Assembly: GCA_002361955.1 (NCBI GenBank)
Contig: DESK01000044.1
Location: 1-64,000 of the forward strand
DNA from: Lachnospiraceae bacterium UBA3316
GTDB taxonomy: Bacteria; Bacillota; Clostridia; Lachnospirales; Lachnospiraceae
DNA: 64,000 nucleotides
Direction of reading: 5' to 3'
A program made the translations under genes and the position numbers. The notes beneath the pieces are model-generated. The model was given only the letters and a program-made list of their open reading frames with translations, had not been told where the DNA came from and did not search any database. Shown here one piece after another: positions 33,172-42,623 of this stretch. Position 1 is the first letter of the stretch, and the number at the start of each line of letters is the position of its first letter.

Positions 33172-34299
33172 GTTTATGTAAACCCTGGGCACACGTTTGC
33201 CGATGTCGCAGACAAATTCATAGGGAAATCTCCCGGACAGTTCTCCCAGCTCATCCACCGTAAGGACGCTGCCCTCCGATTCTCCCAGCAGAACCACCTC
33301 GTCAAGCTCCCGCGCCTCCGGGATATCTGTCACATCCACCATAAACTGATCCATGCACACCCGGCCCAAAATCGGCGCCCGCTTTCCGCGGATCAACACA
33401 CAGCCCTTATTGGAAAGGCTTCTGGGATAACCGTCCCCGTAGCCCACAGGAATCGTGGCGATCCGTCTTTTGCCCTCCGTCACATACGTTCCGCCGTAGC
33501 TCACCGGAGTCCCCGCCTCCACATCCTTGATAAACACGACATGGCTCTTCAGGGACATGGCCGCCCGCAGGCGGATGCCCTCTCTGTCCATTTCATCCGA
33601 GGGATAGATCCCATAGCCCGTGATTCCGGGGCGCACCAGGCCTTTGTGGGCCTCCGGAAGCTCCAGGATCGCCGCGCTGTTTGAGCAATGGCGCAGGGGT
33701 ATGGAAATCCCCGCTTTCTCAAGCCTCCCATAAAAATCTATGTACCGCCTAAGCTGTGCCCTGGCATGGGACTTATCCAGCTCATCCGCCCTGGCAAAAT
33801 GGGTAAAGAGCCCCTCGATCTCAATGCCCGGCAGGTCTTTGATCCGCCGGATGGTCTCCACGCTCTCCGGGGTATCGGAAAATCCGATTCTCGACATTCC
33901 CGTATCCACGGCCAAATGGATGTAACACATCTCTCCCGCCGCCTGGGCCGCCTTTGCCATCTGCTCTGCCATATCATATTTGAACACTACAGGGCGCACC
34001 TTCTCTTTTACCAGCCGTCCGTAGTCCTCCTCGAACGTATAGCCCAGGATCAATACAGGCTTTGTGATCCCCTGCTCCCGGAGCTCATAGGCCTCCTCCG
34101 CCGTGGCCACGGCAAAGCCCCAGATTTCCTCCAGTGGCTCCAGCATCCTGGCAATGGGAACCGCCCCATGGCCGTAGCCATCTGTCTTTACCACCGCGAT
34201 CATCTTTACCCCCGGTGCCAGCTTTTCCTTCATGGCTCGGTAATTGTCCGCGATGGCAGACAAATCGATCTCTGCCCAAACCCTACTGTGCTTCCTCAT
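33163..34299 (-). CDS. alr: Alanine racemase
   Basis: 378 residues, PLP-dependent, makes D-alanine for peptidoglycan. The PLP lysine is in MIAVVKTDGYGHGAVPIARML near residue 38; the tyrosine of the second base is in SYGGTYVTEGKRRIATIPVGYGDGYPR. C-terminal barrel GRVCMDQFMVDVTDIP. The start overlaps the nnrDE gene by 17 bases. The arrangement nnr-alr-mazF is conserved in Firmicutes and suggests one transcript. Confidence 0.96.
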   Translation of the reverse strand: MRKHSRVWAEIDLSAIADNYRAMKEKLAPGVKMIAVVKTDGYGHGAVPIARMLEPLEEIWGFAVATAEEAYELREQGITKPVLILGYTFEEDYGRLVKEKVRPVVFKYDMAEQMAKAAQAAGEMCYIHLAVDTGMSRIGFSDTPESVETIRRIKDLPGIEIEGLFTHFARADELDKSHARAQLRRYIDFYGRLEKAGISIPLRHCSNSAAILELPEAHKGLVRPGITGYGIYPSDEMDREGIRLRAAMSLKSHVVFIKDVEAGTPVSYGGTYVTEGKRRIATIPVGYGDGYPRSLSNKGCVLIRGKRAPILGRVCMDQFMVDVTDIPEARELDEVVLLGESEGSVLTVDELGELSGRFPYEFVCDIGKRVPRVYINEP

Positions 34300-35791
34300 C
34301 TTCCATTCCTTCTTCCCTCAGTATTTTCGGCATATTTTTCAGGATGTCCCCGGCCAGCATCCCCCGGCGTCCCAAATCCCTCCCGGCTGCTTCCCCGGCT
34401 TTTCCGTGAAGCCACACGCCGAGGCAGGCCGCCTGGAACGGCTCCATGCCCTGGGCCAAAAGGCCTGTCAATATCCCTGTCAGCACATCCCCGGAACCGC
34501 CGGTGGCCATCCCGTCAGTGCCCGTCCTGTTCACGCAGAGCCTGTTTCCATCGGAAATCACCGTTCTGGTATCTTTTAAGACGCAGATCACCCTGTATTC
34601 CTCCGCGAAGCTTTTGCATACCCGGGGAAGCTTCTTTGCGATCTCCTCCCTGGAAAGCCCGGTCAGCCTGGCCATCTCACCCACATGGGGCGTTACGATG
34701 ACCGGAACGGAAAGCTCCCGCAAGATCTCCGCCCTTCCCGCCAGCAGGTTCAGCGCGTCCGCATCGAGCACCAGCGGGCAGCGGGCATATTTCAGCAGGC
34801 TCTCCAGGATTTCCCCCTTTTCCGGGAGGATCCCAAACCCCGGTCCTATGCCTGCGGCCGTAGGCCAGGCCATCAGCTCCCTGATCTCTTCCTCCGCCGG
34901 GGTCTCCTCATAGGTGGCCAGCAGCGCCTCCGGAAGCTTTGCCTGCACCACCACCCGGTTGCACTCCTCCGTACAGAGCTTCACAAGGCCCGCCCCCGTC
35001 CGGTAGGCCGCCTCCCCGCAGAGACAGGCGGCGCCGCACATATTTTTCTGTCCTGCAGCCAGCAGTGCCTTGCCATAGGTTCCCTTGTTGGAATAGGCCA
35101 TTCTCTTTGGGAGCAGGCTCCTGTCTGAGGCCTCCATATGGCAGGCTGCGGGAAGGCGTCCCATAAAGCTCTTCTCTGTGATGCCGATATCCCCAACCAC
35201 AAGCTCCCCGCAATAAGCGGCTCCCGGATACAGCACCTGCCCAAGCTTTGCAAAGGCAAAGGTCACCGTCCGCTTCGCCCGCACAGCCGTCCCCATCACC
35301 TGCCCGGTATCTGCCGAGATACCGGAAGGGATATCTACAGCCAGCACCTCTCCCGGCGCATCATTGATCTCACCGATCAGCTCCCGGTATCTCCCTGTGA
35401 CCTCCCGGGACAACCCCACGCCAAAGATCGCGTCTACAATACAAGTATATTCCAGGATGAGCTGATTTGTTCCAATATTTAACCCATATTTTTCGCAGAT
35501 ATTCTTCTGGATCCGCGCTTCTTCGCTCAAAGATTCCTCTTTTCCCGCAAATAATACGGCAACCTCCACGCCCCGCTCCCACAGGATACGGGCGATAGCA
35601 AACCCATCCCCTCCATTGTTCCCGGAGCCGCAGACGGCCAGCACCCGATCCAGGCAGAAGCTGCCGTCCATCAGGCTGTCCGCCGCTGCCAGGGCCGCCC
35701 GCTCCATCAGCACCAGGGAGGGGACGCCGAACGTGTCGATCGTCGCCCTGTCACAGGCCTTCATCTCCTCTGCCGTCACCAGATATTTCAT
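34283..35791 (-). CDS. nnrD: Bifunctional NAD(P)H-hydrate epimerase and dehydratase
   Basis: 502 residues. The N-terminal half is NAD(P)HX epimerase (MKYLVTAEEMKACDRATIDTFGVPSLVLMERAALAAAD; VCGSGNNGGDGFAIARIL; VDIPSGISADTG). The C-terminal half is the ADP/ATP-dependent dehydratase (GIGPGFGI; PLVLDADALNLLAG; TPHVGEMARLTGL; GMATGGSGDVLTGILTGLLAQG). It repairs damaged, hydrated NAD(P)H. The start was set at MKYLV, by family N-terminus; the in-frame extension of 19 residues lacks support. A terminator lies just upstream, so it has a separate start of transcription. Confidence 0.95.
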   Translation of the reverse strand: MKYLVTAEEMKACDRATIDTFGVPSLVLMERAALAAADSLMDGSFCLDRVLAVCGSGNNGGDGFAIARILWERGVEVAVLFAGKEESLSEEARIQKNICEKYGLNIGTNQLILEYTCIVDAIFGVGLSREVTGRYRELIGEINDAPGEVLAVDIPSGISADTGQVMGTAVRAKRTVTFAFAKLGQVLYPGAAYCGELVVGDIGITEKSFMGRLPAACHMEASDRSLLPKRMAYSNKGTYGKALLAAGQKNMCGAACLCGEAAYRTGAGLVKLCTEECNRVVVQAKLPEALLATYEETPAEEEIRELMAWPTAAGIGPGFGILPEKGEILESLLKYARCPLVLDADALNLLAGRAEILRELSVPVIVTPHVGEMARLTGLSREEIAKKLPRVCKSFAEEYRVICVLKDTRTVISDGNRLCVNRTGTDGMATGGSGDVLTGILTGLLAQGMEPFQAACLGVWLHGKAGEAAGRDLGRRGMLAGDILKNMPKILREEGMEDEEAQ

Positions 35792-35832
35792 ATCCCGCAC
35801 CTTCCTTCCAGGCGTATCGCCGGATGCATTGC

Positions 35833-35857
35833 AAAAAGGGGCTGTCACTCCAGCCCC
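35833..35857 (-). terminator. Terminator after rex
   Basis: Minus strand stem GGGGCUG/CAGCCCC (35851-35857 with 35838-35844, 6-base loop) with five U residues, 23 bases after the rex stop and 42 bases before nnrD. Confidence 0.9.
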
Positions 35858-35879
35858 TCCTGTTATGTCCCTCTATGTA

Positions 35880-36542
35880 TTAATCCTCTTTCGGGCTTTC
35901 TGCCATATGCTCCCGCTCATAGCGATTGATATTGTACGATAGCTGCATCAGGCTCTCCGACAGATGCACGTTTTCCACGATCACATCCTCCGGAAGCCTG
36001 AGATCAATGTGGGCAAAATTCCAGATGGCCCTGACGCCGTTTTTCACGAGAAGCTCCGCCATCTCCGCCGCCTGATGCCTGGGAAGGGTCAGTGTGGCGA
36101 TCTGTATCTCATTGTGCTTCGCAAACTCCGGTATCTCATCGATCATGCGGATCTCGATGCCCCTCACCTTTTTTCCCAGAAGGCTTGGATTCACATCGAA
36201 AATCCCTATGACTTTAAAGCCCCTTTTTTCAAATTTCACATAATTTGCCAGGGCCTGCCCCAGATTTCCCGCACCCACAATAATGACATTGTAGGTTTTA
36301 TCAAGGCCCAAAATTTTTCCTATCTCATTATAAAGATATTTCACATTATAACCGTATCCCTGCTGCCCGAAGCCTCCGAAATTATTCAGATCCTGCCGGA
36401 TCTGGGAGGCTGTCACCTGCATCTTTTCACTCAGTTCGTTTGAAGAAATCCTCTCTACGCCGCTCTCCAGCAGATCCCCCAGATATCGGTAATAGCGCGG
36501 CAGCCTCTTTACTACAGCCCTGGATATTTCCTTCTCCTCCAT
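35880..36542 (-). CDS. rex: Redox-sensing repressor Rex
   Basis: 220 residues. N-terminal winged helix (AVVKRLPRYYRYLGDLLESGVERISSNELSEKMQVTASQIRQDLNNFGGFGQQGYGYNVKYL) and a Rossmann domain (NVIIVGAGNLGQALANY) that senses the NADH/NAD+ ratio. It normally represses fermentation and respiration genes until NADH rises. The start giving MEEKEISRAVVKRL has AAAGG upstream; an extension of 25 residues is not supported. A perfect 12-bp palindrome AACTGGCCAGTT sits at 36569-36580 just before it. Follows aspartate kinase and may be cotranscribed. Confidence 0.95.
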   Translation of the reverse strand: MEEKEISRAVVKRLPRYYRYLGDLLESGVERISSNELSEKMQVTASQIRQDLNNFGGFGQQGYGYNVKYLYNEIGKILGLDKTYNVIIVGAGNLGQALANYVKFEKRGFKVIGIFDVNPSLLGKKVRGIEIRMIDEIPEFAKHNEIQIATLTLPRHQAAEMAELLVKNGVRAIWNFAHIDLRLPEDVIVENVHLSESLMQLSYNINRYEREHMAESPKED

Positions 36543-36629
36543 CAGAATCACCTTTCTAAATACTCCGTAACTGGCCAGTTTCCTCATCGCTGCGATACAA
36601 CATTTATTACGGAACAATCACAAGAAATC

Positions 36630-37949
36630 CTATAACTGAGTTGTCACAAAGATATCGTAGATTGCCTTGATCGCCGCCTCAAAATCCTCATTGCGGACGC
36701 CAATGATGATATTCAGCTCACTGGAGCCCTGATCGATCATCTTTACATTGATATTCGCATGGGCCAGAGCGGAGAAAATCCTTCCCGCCGTCCCTCTGGT
36801 AGCCCGCATACCGCGGCCTACGACCGCGATCAGAGCCAGGTTTGCCTCCAGGTCGATAAAATCGGGAGCCACTGCCCGGTGAATCCCTGCCAGCACCTTC
36901 TGCTCCTTCTCCTCAAACTCCGACTGATGAACGAAAATCGTCATCGTATCAATCCCGGAGGGCATATGCTCGAAGGAGATCCCGTTGTCCTCGAACACGT
37001 TCAGGACCTTTCTCCCAAAGCCTACCTCCGAATTCATCATGTCCTTCTCTATATTAATAGCCGCAAAGCCCTTCTTGCCGGCAATGCCTGTGATCGTAAA
37101 TTTCGGCCGTCTGCAGGTGCTCTCCACGATCATCGTTCCCGCGTCCTGGGGCGCGTTCGTATTTCTGATATTGATCGGGATCCCCGCCTGGCGCACCGGG
37201 AAAATCGCATCTTCATGGAGAACAGTGGCACCCATATAGGCCAGCTCCCTCAGTTCCCTGTAGGTGATGGTGTCAATCACCTGGGGGTCATCTATGATCC
37301 TGGGATCCGTGATCAAAAAGCCTGACACGTCTGTCCAGTTCTCGTACAGATCCGCATGAACCGTCCTGGCTACGATGGAACCGGTGATATCAGAGCCTCC
37401 CCTTGAGAAGGTCTTCACACTGCCGTCAGGCATCGCCCCGTAAAAGCCGGGAATAACTGCCCGCTCAATCCCCGAAAGCCTTGCGGAGAGCTTTTCATTT
37501 GTGGCAGCCTCATCAAAATTTCCGTCTGCGTCAAAACAGATGCCCTCTGCCGCGTCCACAAACTCATAGCCCAGATAATCTGCCATAACGATACCGTTCA
37601 GATATTCGCCTCTGGACGCCGCATAGTCGCTGCCCGCCTTATTTTCAAAAGACTGGCGGATGACCGCGAACTCCTCGTCCAGGGACAGCGTAAGGCCCAG
37701 CCCGTCTATGATTTCCTGGTAACGCGCCCGGATGTCTGCCAGCAGCCCGTCAAAATCTTCTCCGTTTTCCGCGGCTCCATAGCACTGGTAGAGCATATCC
37801 GTCACCTTCGTATCTCCTCCAAAACGTTTTCCCGGCGCTGAGGGCACTACAAGCTTTCTGGCGTCATCGCTGTGTATGATCTCCCCCACCTTCCGGAACT
37901 GTTCCGCATTGGCCAGGGAACTTCCGCCGAACTTTACTACTTTTTTCAT
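36630..37949 (-). CDS. Aspartate kinase
   Basis: 439 residues, monofunctional. MKKVVKFGGSSLANAEQFRKVGEII is the amino-acid-kinase start; GFYGAMPDGSVKTFSRGGSDITGSIVA the active-site loop; the C-terminal ACT domains appear as ITGIAGKKGFAAINIEKDMMNSEVGFGRKVLNVFEDNGISFEHMPSGIDTMTIFV and IAVVGRGMRATRGTAGRIFSALAHANINVKMIDQGSSELNIIIGV. Produces aspartyl phosphate for Lys, Thr and Met. The 5' leader does not look like a lysine riboswitch. Ribosome site CAGGAGGAGATAAG. Confidence 0.93.
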   Translation of the reverse strand: MKKVVKFGGSSLANAEQFRKVGEIIHSDDARKLVVPSAPGKRFGGDTKVTDMLYQCYGAAENGEDFDGLLADIRARYQEIIDGLGLTLSLDEEFAVIRQSFENKAGSDYAASRGEYLNGIVMADYLGYEFVDAAEGICFDADGNFDEAATNEKLSARLSGIERAVIPGFYGAMPDGSVKTFSRGGSDITGSIVARTVHADLYENWTDVSGFLITDPRIIDDPQVIDTITYRELRELAYMGATVLHEDAIFPVRQAGIPINIRNTNAPQDAGTMIVESTCRRPKFTITGIAGKKGFAAINIEKDMMNSEVGFGRKVLNVFEDNGISFEHMPSGIDTMTIFVHQSEFEEKEQKVLAGIHRAVAPDFIDLEANLALIAVVGRGMRATRGTAGRIFSALAHANINVKMIDQGSSELNIIIGVRNEDFEAAIKAIYDIFVTTQL

Positions 37950-38238
37950 CTTATCTCCTCCTGATGGTCCATTGCAGGCCGTATTCTGGCTGTAGGCCAG
38001 TGTTTTTATATACTATATTCCATACTGTGTCCGAAGTTTCAGTATGCGGCGCGCAAACCTGCGGCGCACACGATACTTTTCCTATATTAGTATAATTTTT
38101 ACGGTTCGTCCAGTATTTTTATGAAAAAAACTGGTGTATTCCGGGGTTTTATGATAGACTGTCTACGGTAAAAGGCAGGCTGCCGGAAAAATCGACAGAC
38201 AGCCTGCATATTTGATTTCACATACAAGGACGGATACC
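37950..38238. other. Divergent leader between aspartate kinase and the ABC-F gene
   Basis: No gene is seen in this 289-base gap. It holds, on the aspartate-kinase side, short hairpins (CTGGC/GCCAG at about 37998-38012; ATACTG/CAGTAT at about 38023-38046) and a tandem-like repeat TGCGGCGCGCA/TGCGGCGCACA near 38045-38070. On the ABC-F side, 38173-38205 holds a GCAGGCTG/CAGCCTGC hairpin in the 5' leader. Promoter hexamers are weak on both strands, the best being TATGAT near 38149. Confidence 0.4.
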
Positions 38239-40146
38239 ATGATTTTAGCTTGTCATAATATTAGTAAATCCTTCGGGACAAATGAGATTTTAAAGAATGC
38301 CTCCTTCCATGTGGAGGAGCGGGAAAAGACAGCCATTGTCGGCATCAACGGCGCGGGAAAATCCACGCTTTTAAAAATAATCATGCACCAGCTCAGCGCG
38401 GATTCCGGGGAGGTCATCCTGGCCAAAGGGGCCACCATCGGCTACCTGTCCCAGCACGAAGCTGTAGATTCTAAAAATACCATCTACCAGGAGCTTCTGG
38501 AGGTCAAGCGGGACCTGATCGACATGGAAGCCCGGATCCGGCAGATGGAGCAGGAAATGAAAAACCTGGAGGGCGAGGCCCTGACCAGGCTTCTGGAGAC
38601 GTATAACAGGCTTTCCACGGAGTTTGAACGCCGGGACGGCTACTCCTGCCGCAGTGAGATCACAGGCGTTATGAAAGGCCTGGGCTTTGGGGAAGAGGAT
38701 TTTTCCAAACAGATCGCGACGCTCTCCGGCGGCCAGAAGACGCGGGTGGCCTTAGGAAAGCTTCTGCTCTCCCAGCCCGACGTCATCCTTCTGGACGAGC
38801 CCACAAACCACCTGGACATGAACTCCATCGCCTGGCTTGAGACGTACCTTCTGAACTATCCGGGGGCTGTGATCATCGTGGCCCATGACCGGTATTTCCT
38901 GAACCGGGTAGTCACCAAGGTCGTGGAGGTGGAAAACGGCTGTGTGACCACCTTCCTGGGAAACTATTCCGCCTATGCCGAGAAAAAGAGACAGCTCCGG
39001 GAAACAGCCCTCAAGGCCTGGATGAACCAGCAGCAGGAGATCAAGCATCAGCAGGAAGTCATCACGAAGCTCAAATCCTTCAACAGGGAAAAATCCATCA
39101 AGCGCGCGGAGAGCCGTGAAAAAATGCTGGACAAAATCGAGCGTATCGAGAAACCCGCCGATTTAAACGACGAGATCCGCATTACCCTGGAACCACGCAC
39201 AGTCAGCGGAAATGACGTGCTCACAGTGGAACACCTAGCCAAAAGCTTCGGGCACAACCATCTTTTTTCGGATCTGAATTTTGAGATCCACAGGGGGGAG
39301 CGGGTGGCCATCATCGGAAACAACGGCACAGGGAAAACCACCATCCTGAAAATATTAAACAGCGTGCTTCCGGCCGACGCAGGAACCTTCACCCTCGGAA
39401 GCAAGGTCCGGATCGGCTACTACGACCAGGAACATCATGTACTGCACATGGAGAAGACGCTTTTTGATGAGCTTTCCGACGAATACCCCACGCTTACCAA
39501 TACCCAGATCCGGAACGTGCTGGCAGCTTTTTTATTTACCGGGGACGATGTCTTCAAACGGATCTCCGATCTCAGCGGCGGGGAGCGGGGACGCGTCTCC
39601 CTAGCCAAGCTGATGCTCTCTGAGGCGAACTTTATCATCCTGGATGAGCCCACCAACCATCTGGACATCACCTCCAAGGAAATCCTGGAAAATGCCCTGA
39701 ACAGCTATACTGGAACGGTGCTTTACGTCTCCCATGACCGTTATTTTATCAACCAGACGGCCACCCGGATCCTGGAGCTCACGGGAAACACGCTGGTAAA
39801 CTACATCGGGAATTATGACTACTACCTGGAAAAGAAGGAGGAGCTGACACGGATCTACGCTCCCGAAGCCGAAACGGAGACCCAAGAAAAGACAAGCCAG
39901 GTAAAGCTCTCCTGGCAGCAGCAAAAGGAAGAACAGGCCCGGCAGCGGAAACGCCAGAATGACCTGAAAAAGACGGAGGAGAGGATCCACGCCCTGGAAA
40001 CGAGAGATTCTGAGATCGACGGGCTGATGGAACAGGAAGAAATCTTCACCGACATGGCCAAATGCATGGAACTCTCCACGGAAAAAGCCCGGATCGCGGA
40101 GGAACTGGAAACACTCTACGAGGTCTGGGAGGAACTGGCCGAGTGA
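38239..40146 (+). CDS. ABC-F family ATPase
   Basis: 635 residues with two ABC domains and no membrane segment. First domain: GINGAGKSTLLKII, LSGGQKTRVALGKLLLSQPDVILLDEPTNHLD. Second: GNNGTGKTTILKIL, LSGGERGRVSLAKLMLSEANFIILDEPTNHLD. The interdomain linker (about residues 230-320) is basic and helical (KAWMNQQQEIKHQQEVITKLKSFNREKSIKRAESREK), and the C-terminus ends in a coiled coil. ABC-F proteins act on the ribosome E site; closest by pattern is the YdiF-like group, but whether it is housekeeping or antibiotic protection cannot be read. Start MILACHNISKSFG has AAGGA upstream; a hairpin lies in the leader. Confidence 0.9.
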   Translation: MILACHNISKSFGTNEILKNASFHVEEREKTAIVGINGAGKSTLLKIIMHQLSADSGEVILAKGATIGYLSQHEAVDSKNTIYQELLEVKRDLIDMEARIRQMEQEMKNLEGEALTRLLETYNRLSTEFERRDGYSCRSEITGVMKGLGFGEEDFSKQIATLSGGQKTRVALGKLLLSQPDVILLDEPTNHLDMNSIAWLETYLLNYPGAVIIVAHDRYFLNRVVTKVVEVENGCVTTFLGNYSAYAEKKRQLRETALKAWMNQQQEIKHQQEVITKLKSFNREKSIKRAESREKMLDKIERIEKPADLNDEIRITLEPRTVSGNDVLTVEHLAKSFGHNHLFSDLNFEIHRGERVAIIGNNGTGKTTILKILNSVLPADAGTFTLGSKVRIGYYDQEHHVLHMEKTLFDELSDEYPTLTNTQIRNVLAAFLFTGDDVFKRISDLSGGERGRVSLAKLMLSEANFIILDEPTNHLDITSKEILENALNSYTGTVLYVSHDRYFINQTATRILELTGNTLVNYIGNYDYYLEKKEELTRIYAPEAETETQEKTSQVKLSWQQQKEEQARQRKRQNDLKKTEERIHALETRDSEIDGLMEQEEIFTDMAKCMELSTEKARIAEELETLYEVWEELAE

Positions 40147-40183
40147 GATACCCTGCAGCAGATTTCCTTCAAACTACTTCATC

Positions 40184-40233
40184 AAAAAAAGGCCCCGGCC
40201 GGCGGCGAAACTGCCGCGGCCCGGGGCCTTTTT
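40184..40233. terminator. Bidirectional terminator between the ABC-F gene and icd
   Basis: GGCCCCGG-type long GC stem (40191-40206 with 40212-40228), flanked by seven A and five T residues, so it can stop both convergent genes. Confidence 0.92.
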
Positions 40234-40245
40234 CTGCCTGAAATC

Positions 40246-41454
40246 CTACAGGCTCTTCTCAAGCTCTTCCCTTACAGCCTTGATGAATCCCTCGCTGTTC
40301 AAAACCTCCGGATTTTCTATGGAGGTGATGAGGGCCAGATCCTTCGTCATCCTGCCGGATTCGATGGTCTTCACAGTAGCTGCCTCCAGCTTGTCCGCGA
40401 ACTCCATCAAAGCCGGAATCTGATCAAGCTCTCCCCTCTTTCTGAGGGCGCCTGTCCAGGCAAAAATCGTGGCCACAGAGTTTGTGGAGGTCTCCTCGCC
40501 CTTCAGGTACTTGTAGTAGTGGCGCTGCACCGTTCCATGGGCCGCCTCGTACTCAAAATTCCCGTCCGGGGATACCAGCACGGAGGTCATCATAGCCAGG
40601 GAACCAAAGGCGGAGGATACCATATCGCTCATCACGTCCCCATCGTAATTCTTGCAAGCCCAGATAAAGCCGCCCTCTGCCTTCATGACACGGGCCACCG
40701 CGTCATCAATCAAGGTGTAGAAGTAGGTAATCCCTGCCTTCTCGAATTTCTCCTTATACTCACGGTCAAAAATCTCCTGAAAGATATCCTTAAAGGTATG
40801 GTCATACTTTTTGGAGATGGTGTCCTTTGTGGCAAACCACAGATCCTGCTTTGTGTCCAGGGCATAATTAAAGCAGCTCTTCGCAAAGCTTGTGATGGAG
40901 GACTCCGTATTGTGCATTCCCTGAAGGACGCCTGCTCCCTTAAATTCATGGATCAGCTCCCTCGTCTCTGTGCCGTCCTCAGCGGTAAACACAAGCTCCG
41001 CTTTGCCGGCACCCGGAACCTTGATCTCCGACGCCTTGTACACGTCGCCGTAGGCGTGTCTCGCCAGCGTGATGGGTTTTTTCCAGTTCTTCACGCAGGG
41101 CTCGATTCCCTTTACCACGATCGGGGTACGGAATACAGTGCCGTCCAGGATCGCCCGGATCGTGCCGTTGGGGCTCTTCCACATCTCTTTCAGGTGATAC
41201 TCCGTCATCCTGGCTCCGTTAGGTGTAATGGTGGCGCATTTAACGGCGACGCCGTATTTTTTTGTGGCATTGGCGCTGTCCACGGTCACCTGATCGTTTG
41301 TGGCGTCCCTGTTCTCCAGTCCCAGGTCATAATATTCTGTCTTCAGGTCGATAAAGGGACTGAGAAGCTCCTCCTTGATCATCTTCCAGAGAATCCTTGT
41401 CATCTCGTCTCCGTCCATCTCAACCAGCGGCGTTATCATTTTTATTTTTTCCAT
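40246..41454 (-). CDS. icd: NADP-dependent isocitrate dehydrogenase
   Basis: 402 residues. MEKIKMITPLVEMDGDEMTRILWKMIKEELL and NGTIRAILDGTVFRTPI match the eukaryote-like homodimeric NADP-IDH subfamily rather than the E. coli type. Other motifs: KNYDGDVMSDMVSSAFGSLAMMTSVLVSPDG and EAAHGTVQRHY. It makes 2-oxoglutarate and NADPH for glutamate synthesis in an anaerobe. The start was set at MEKIKM, which has AAGAGGAGGACAACG upstream; a 13-residue extension is doubtful. Located between the S8 protease gene and the shared terminator. Confidence 0.95.
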   Translation of the reverse strand: MEKIKMITPLVEMDGDEMTRILWKMIKEELLSPFIDLKTEYYDLGLENRDATNDQVTVDSANATKKYGVAVKCATITPNGARMTEYHLKEMWKSPNGTIRAILDGTVFRTPIVVKGIEPCVKNWKKPITLARHAYGDVYKASEIKVPGAGKAELVFTAEDGTETRELIHEFKGAGVLQGMHNTESSITSFAKSCFNYALDTKQDLWFATKDTISKKYDHTFKDIFQEIFDREYKEKFEKAGITYFYTLIDDAVARVMKAEGGFIWACKNYDGDVMSDMVSSAFGSLAMMTSVLVSPDGNFEYEAAHGTVQRHYYKYLKGEETSTNSVATIFAWTGALRKRGELDQIPALMEFADKLEAATVKTIESGRMTKDLALITSIENPEVLNSEGFIKAVREELEKSL

Positions 41455-41489
41455 CGTTGTCCTCCTCTTGATCTGCGTTTCCATTTTGC

Positions 41490-42434
41490 TCACGTTCTAT
41501 AGTAATGCATTATTTTTCCATTGTCAACCGGCGGGTTGCCCATCAGCAGCCTCCAGGCATCGATCTGCCCCCAGCCCTGGCGCTGCCTGGGAAGCCCCAG
41601 ATCTCTGGCCGTGCGGTAGAGGCGCATCTTCACTTCCACGTTTGTAAGCTCCGGCTCCCGGGACAACAGCAGGGCGATGCTGCCGGAAACTGCGGGAGTG
41701 GCCATGGAAGTGCCGCTTTTTCTCGTATAATGGCCGGCTCCCCGGCGCAAAATCCCATTGCAGGAAACGATGGCAGAACCGGGGGCGGAAATATCCGGTT
41801 TGCAGATACACTCCCCGGTAGGCCCCCTGCCGGAATAGCAGGGCTTTACACCCCCGGCCCCTCCGGGGGTACAGTCATCCGAAGCCCCCACGGTGATCAC
41901 CTTCCGGCTGTTTCCCGGCACGGTGATGCTCATAGGCTCCGGTCCCATATTTCCCGCGGCCACCACAACCACCAGCCCCGCGTCCCAGGCCCTCTCCACA
42001 GCCTCCGTCAGCTGCCGGTCCATGGACGCGCTTTCCCTCACCGTTCCCACCGATATATTCAGGATGCGGATGCCGTACGCCTCCCGGTTGTTTACCGCCC
42101 AGGCGATTCCCCGCAGCATATCCTCCTTCCTTCCGTTTCCTTTGTGGTCTAAAACCTTCAGACCGATCAATCGGCATTCCGGCGCGATCCCCCGGTATTT
42201 TCCGGCTGAAGCCGCCCCGCTGCCTCCCAGGATCCCGCACACATGGGTCCCGTGGGAGCAATCGTCGTAAATCCCCACCCTTCCGCCCACGAAATCCCGG
42301 AAACACACGATCCTGCCCCCAAAATCAGGATGGGGGCTCACCCCCGTATCCAGTACAGCCACCCCGACGCCTTTCCCGCGGATTCCCCTCTCATCGGTCT
42401 TCCACGCCCCAATCACCCTTCGCACACGATCCAT
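41490..42434 (-). CDS. Subtilisin-like serine protease (S8), short form
   Basis: About 314 residues, no signal peptide. Catalytic triad: Asp in VGVAVLDTGVSPHPDFGG, His in DCSHGTHVCGILGG, Ser in KSGTSMATPAVSG; oxyanion Asn in VVAAGNMGPE. Similar in size to intracellular AprX-like proteases. The start at MDRVRRVIGAWK follows a G-rich ribosome site; an upstream ATG 48 bases earlier has none. Cys residues are frequent (DDCTPGG, KPCYSGRGPTGECICK), which is uncommon for intracellular subtilisins. Divergent from the longer S8 gene, with 189 bases between them. Confidence 0.85.
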   Translation of the reverse strand: MDRVRRVIGAWKTDERGIRGKGVGVAVLDTGVSPHPDFGGRIVCFRDFVGGRVGIYDDCSHGTHVCGILGGSGAASAGKYRGIAPECRLIGLKVLDHKGNGRKEDMLRGIAWAVNNREAYGIRILNISVGTVRESASMDRQLTEAVERAWDAGLVVVVAAGNMGPEPMSITVPGNSRKVITVGASDDCTPGGAGGVKPCYSGRGPTGECICKPDISAPGSAIVSCNGILRRGAGHYTRKSGTSMATPAVSGSIALLLSREPELTNVEVKMRLYRTARDLGLPRQRQGWGQIDAWRLLMGNPPVDNGKIMHYYRT

Positions 42435-42623
42435 ATTCACCGCCCCCCCCTTCAGACATCCCCTGCCAATAAGTGTTTCCATTTTTATGGTTTCAGTGTC
42501 AAAAGTCCGAATTCACAACAATCCATAAACCAGTTTTGACACCTAAATCATTTTTATAGGATATGCAGAAAAGGGCCGGGTGTTTCCGCATAGCATAGTA
42601 GAAATCCCCTTTAAGGAGCTTTT

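Noticed and set aside
37950..38100. Lysine riboswitch in the aspartate kinase leader
   Set aside because: I see only short hairpins and repeats; the L-box core and its long multi-stem layout are absent.
41455..41493. Longer N-terminus of isocitrate dehydrogenase
   Set aside because: The extra 13 residues have no family match, while the downstream ATG has a strong AGGAGG site.
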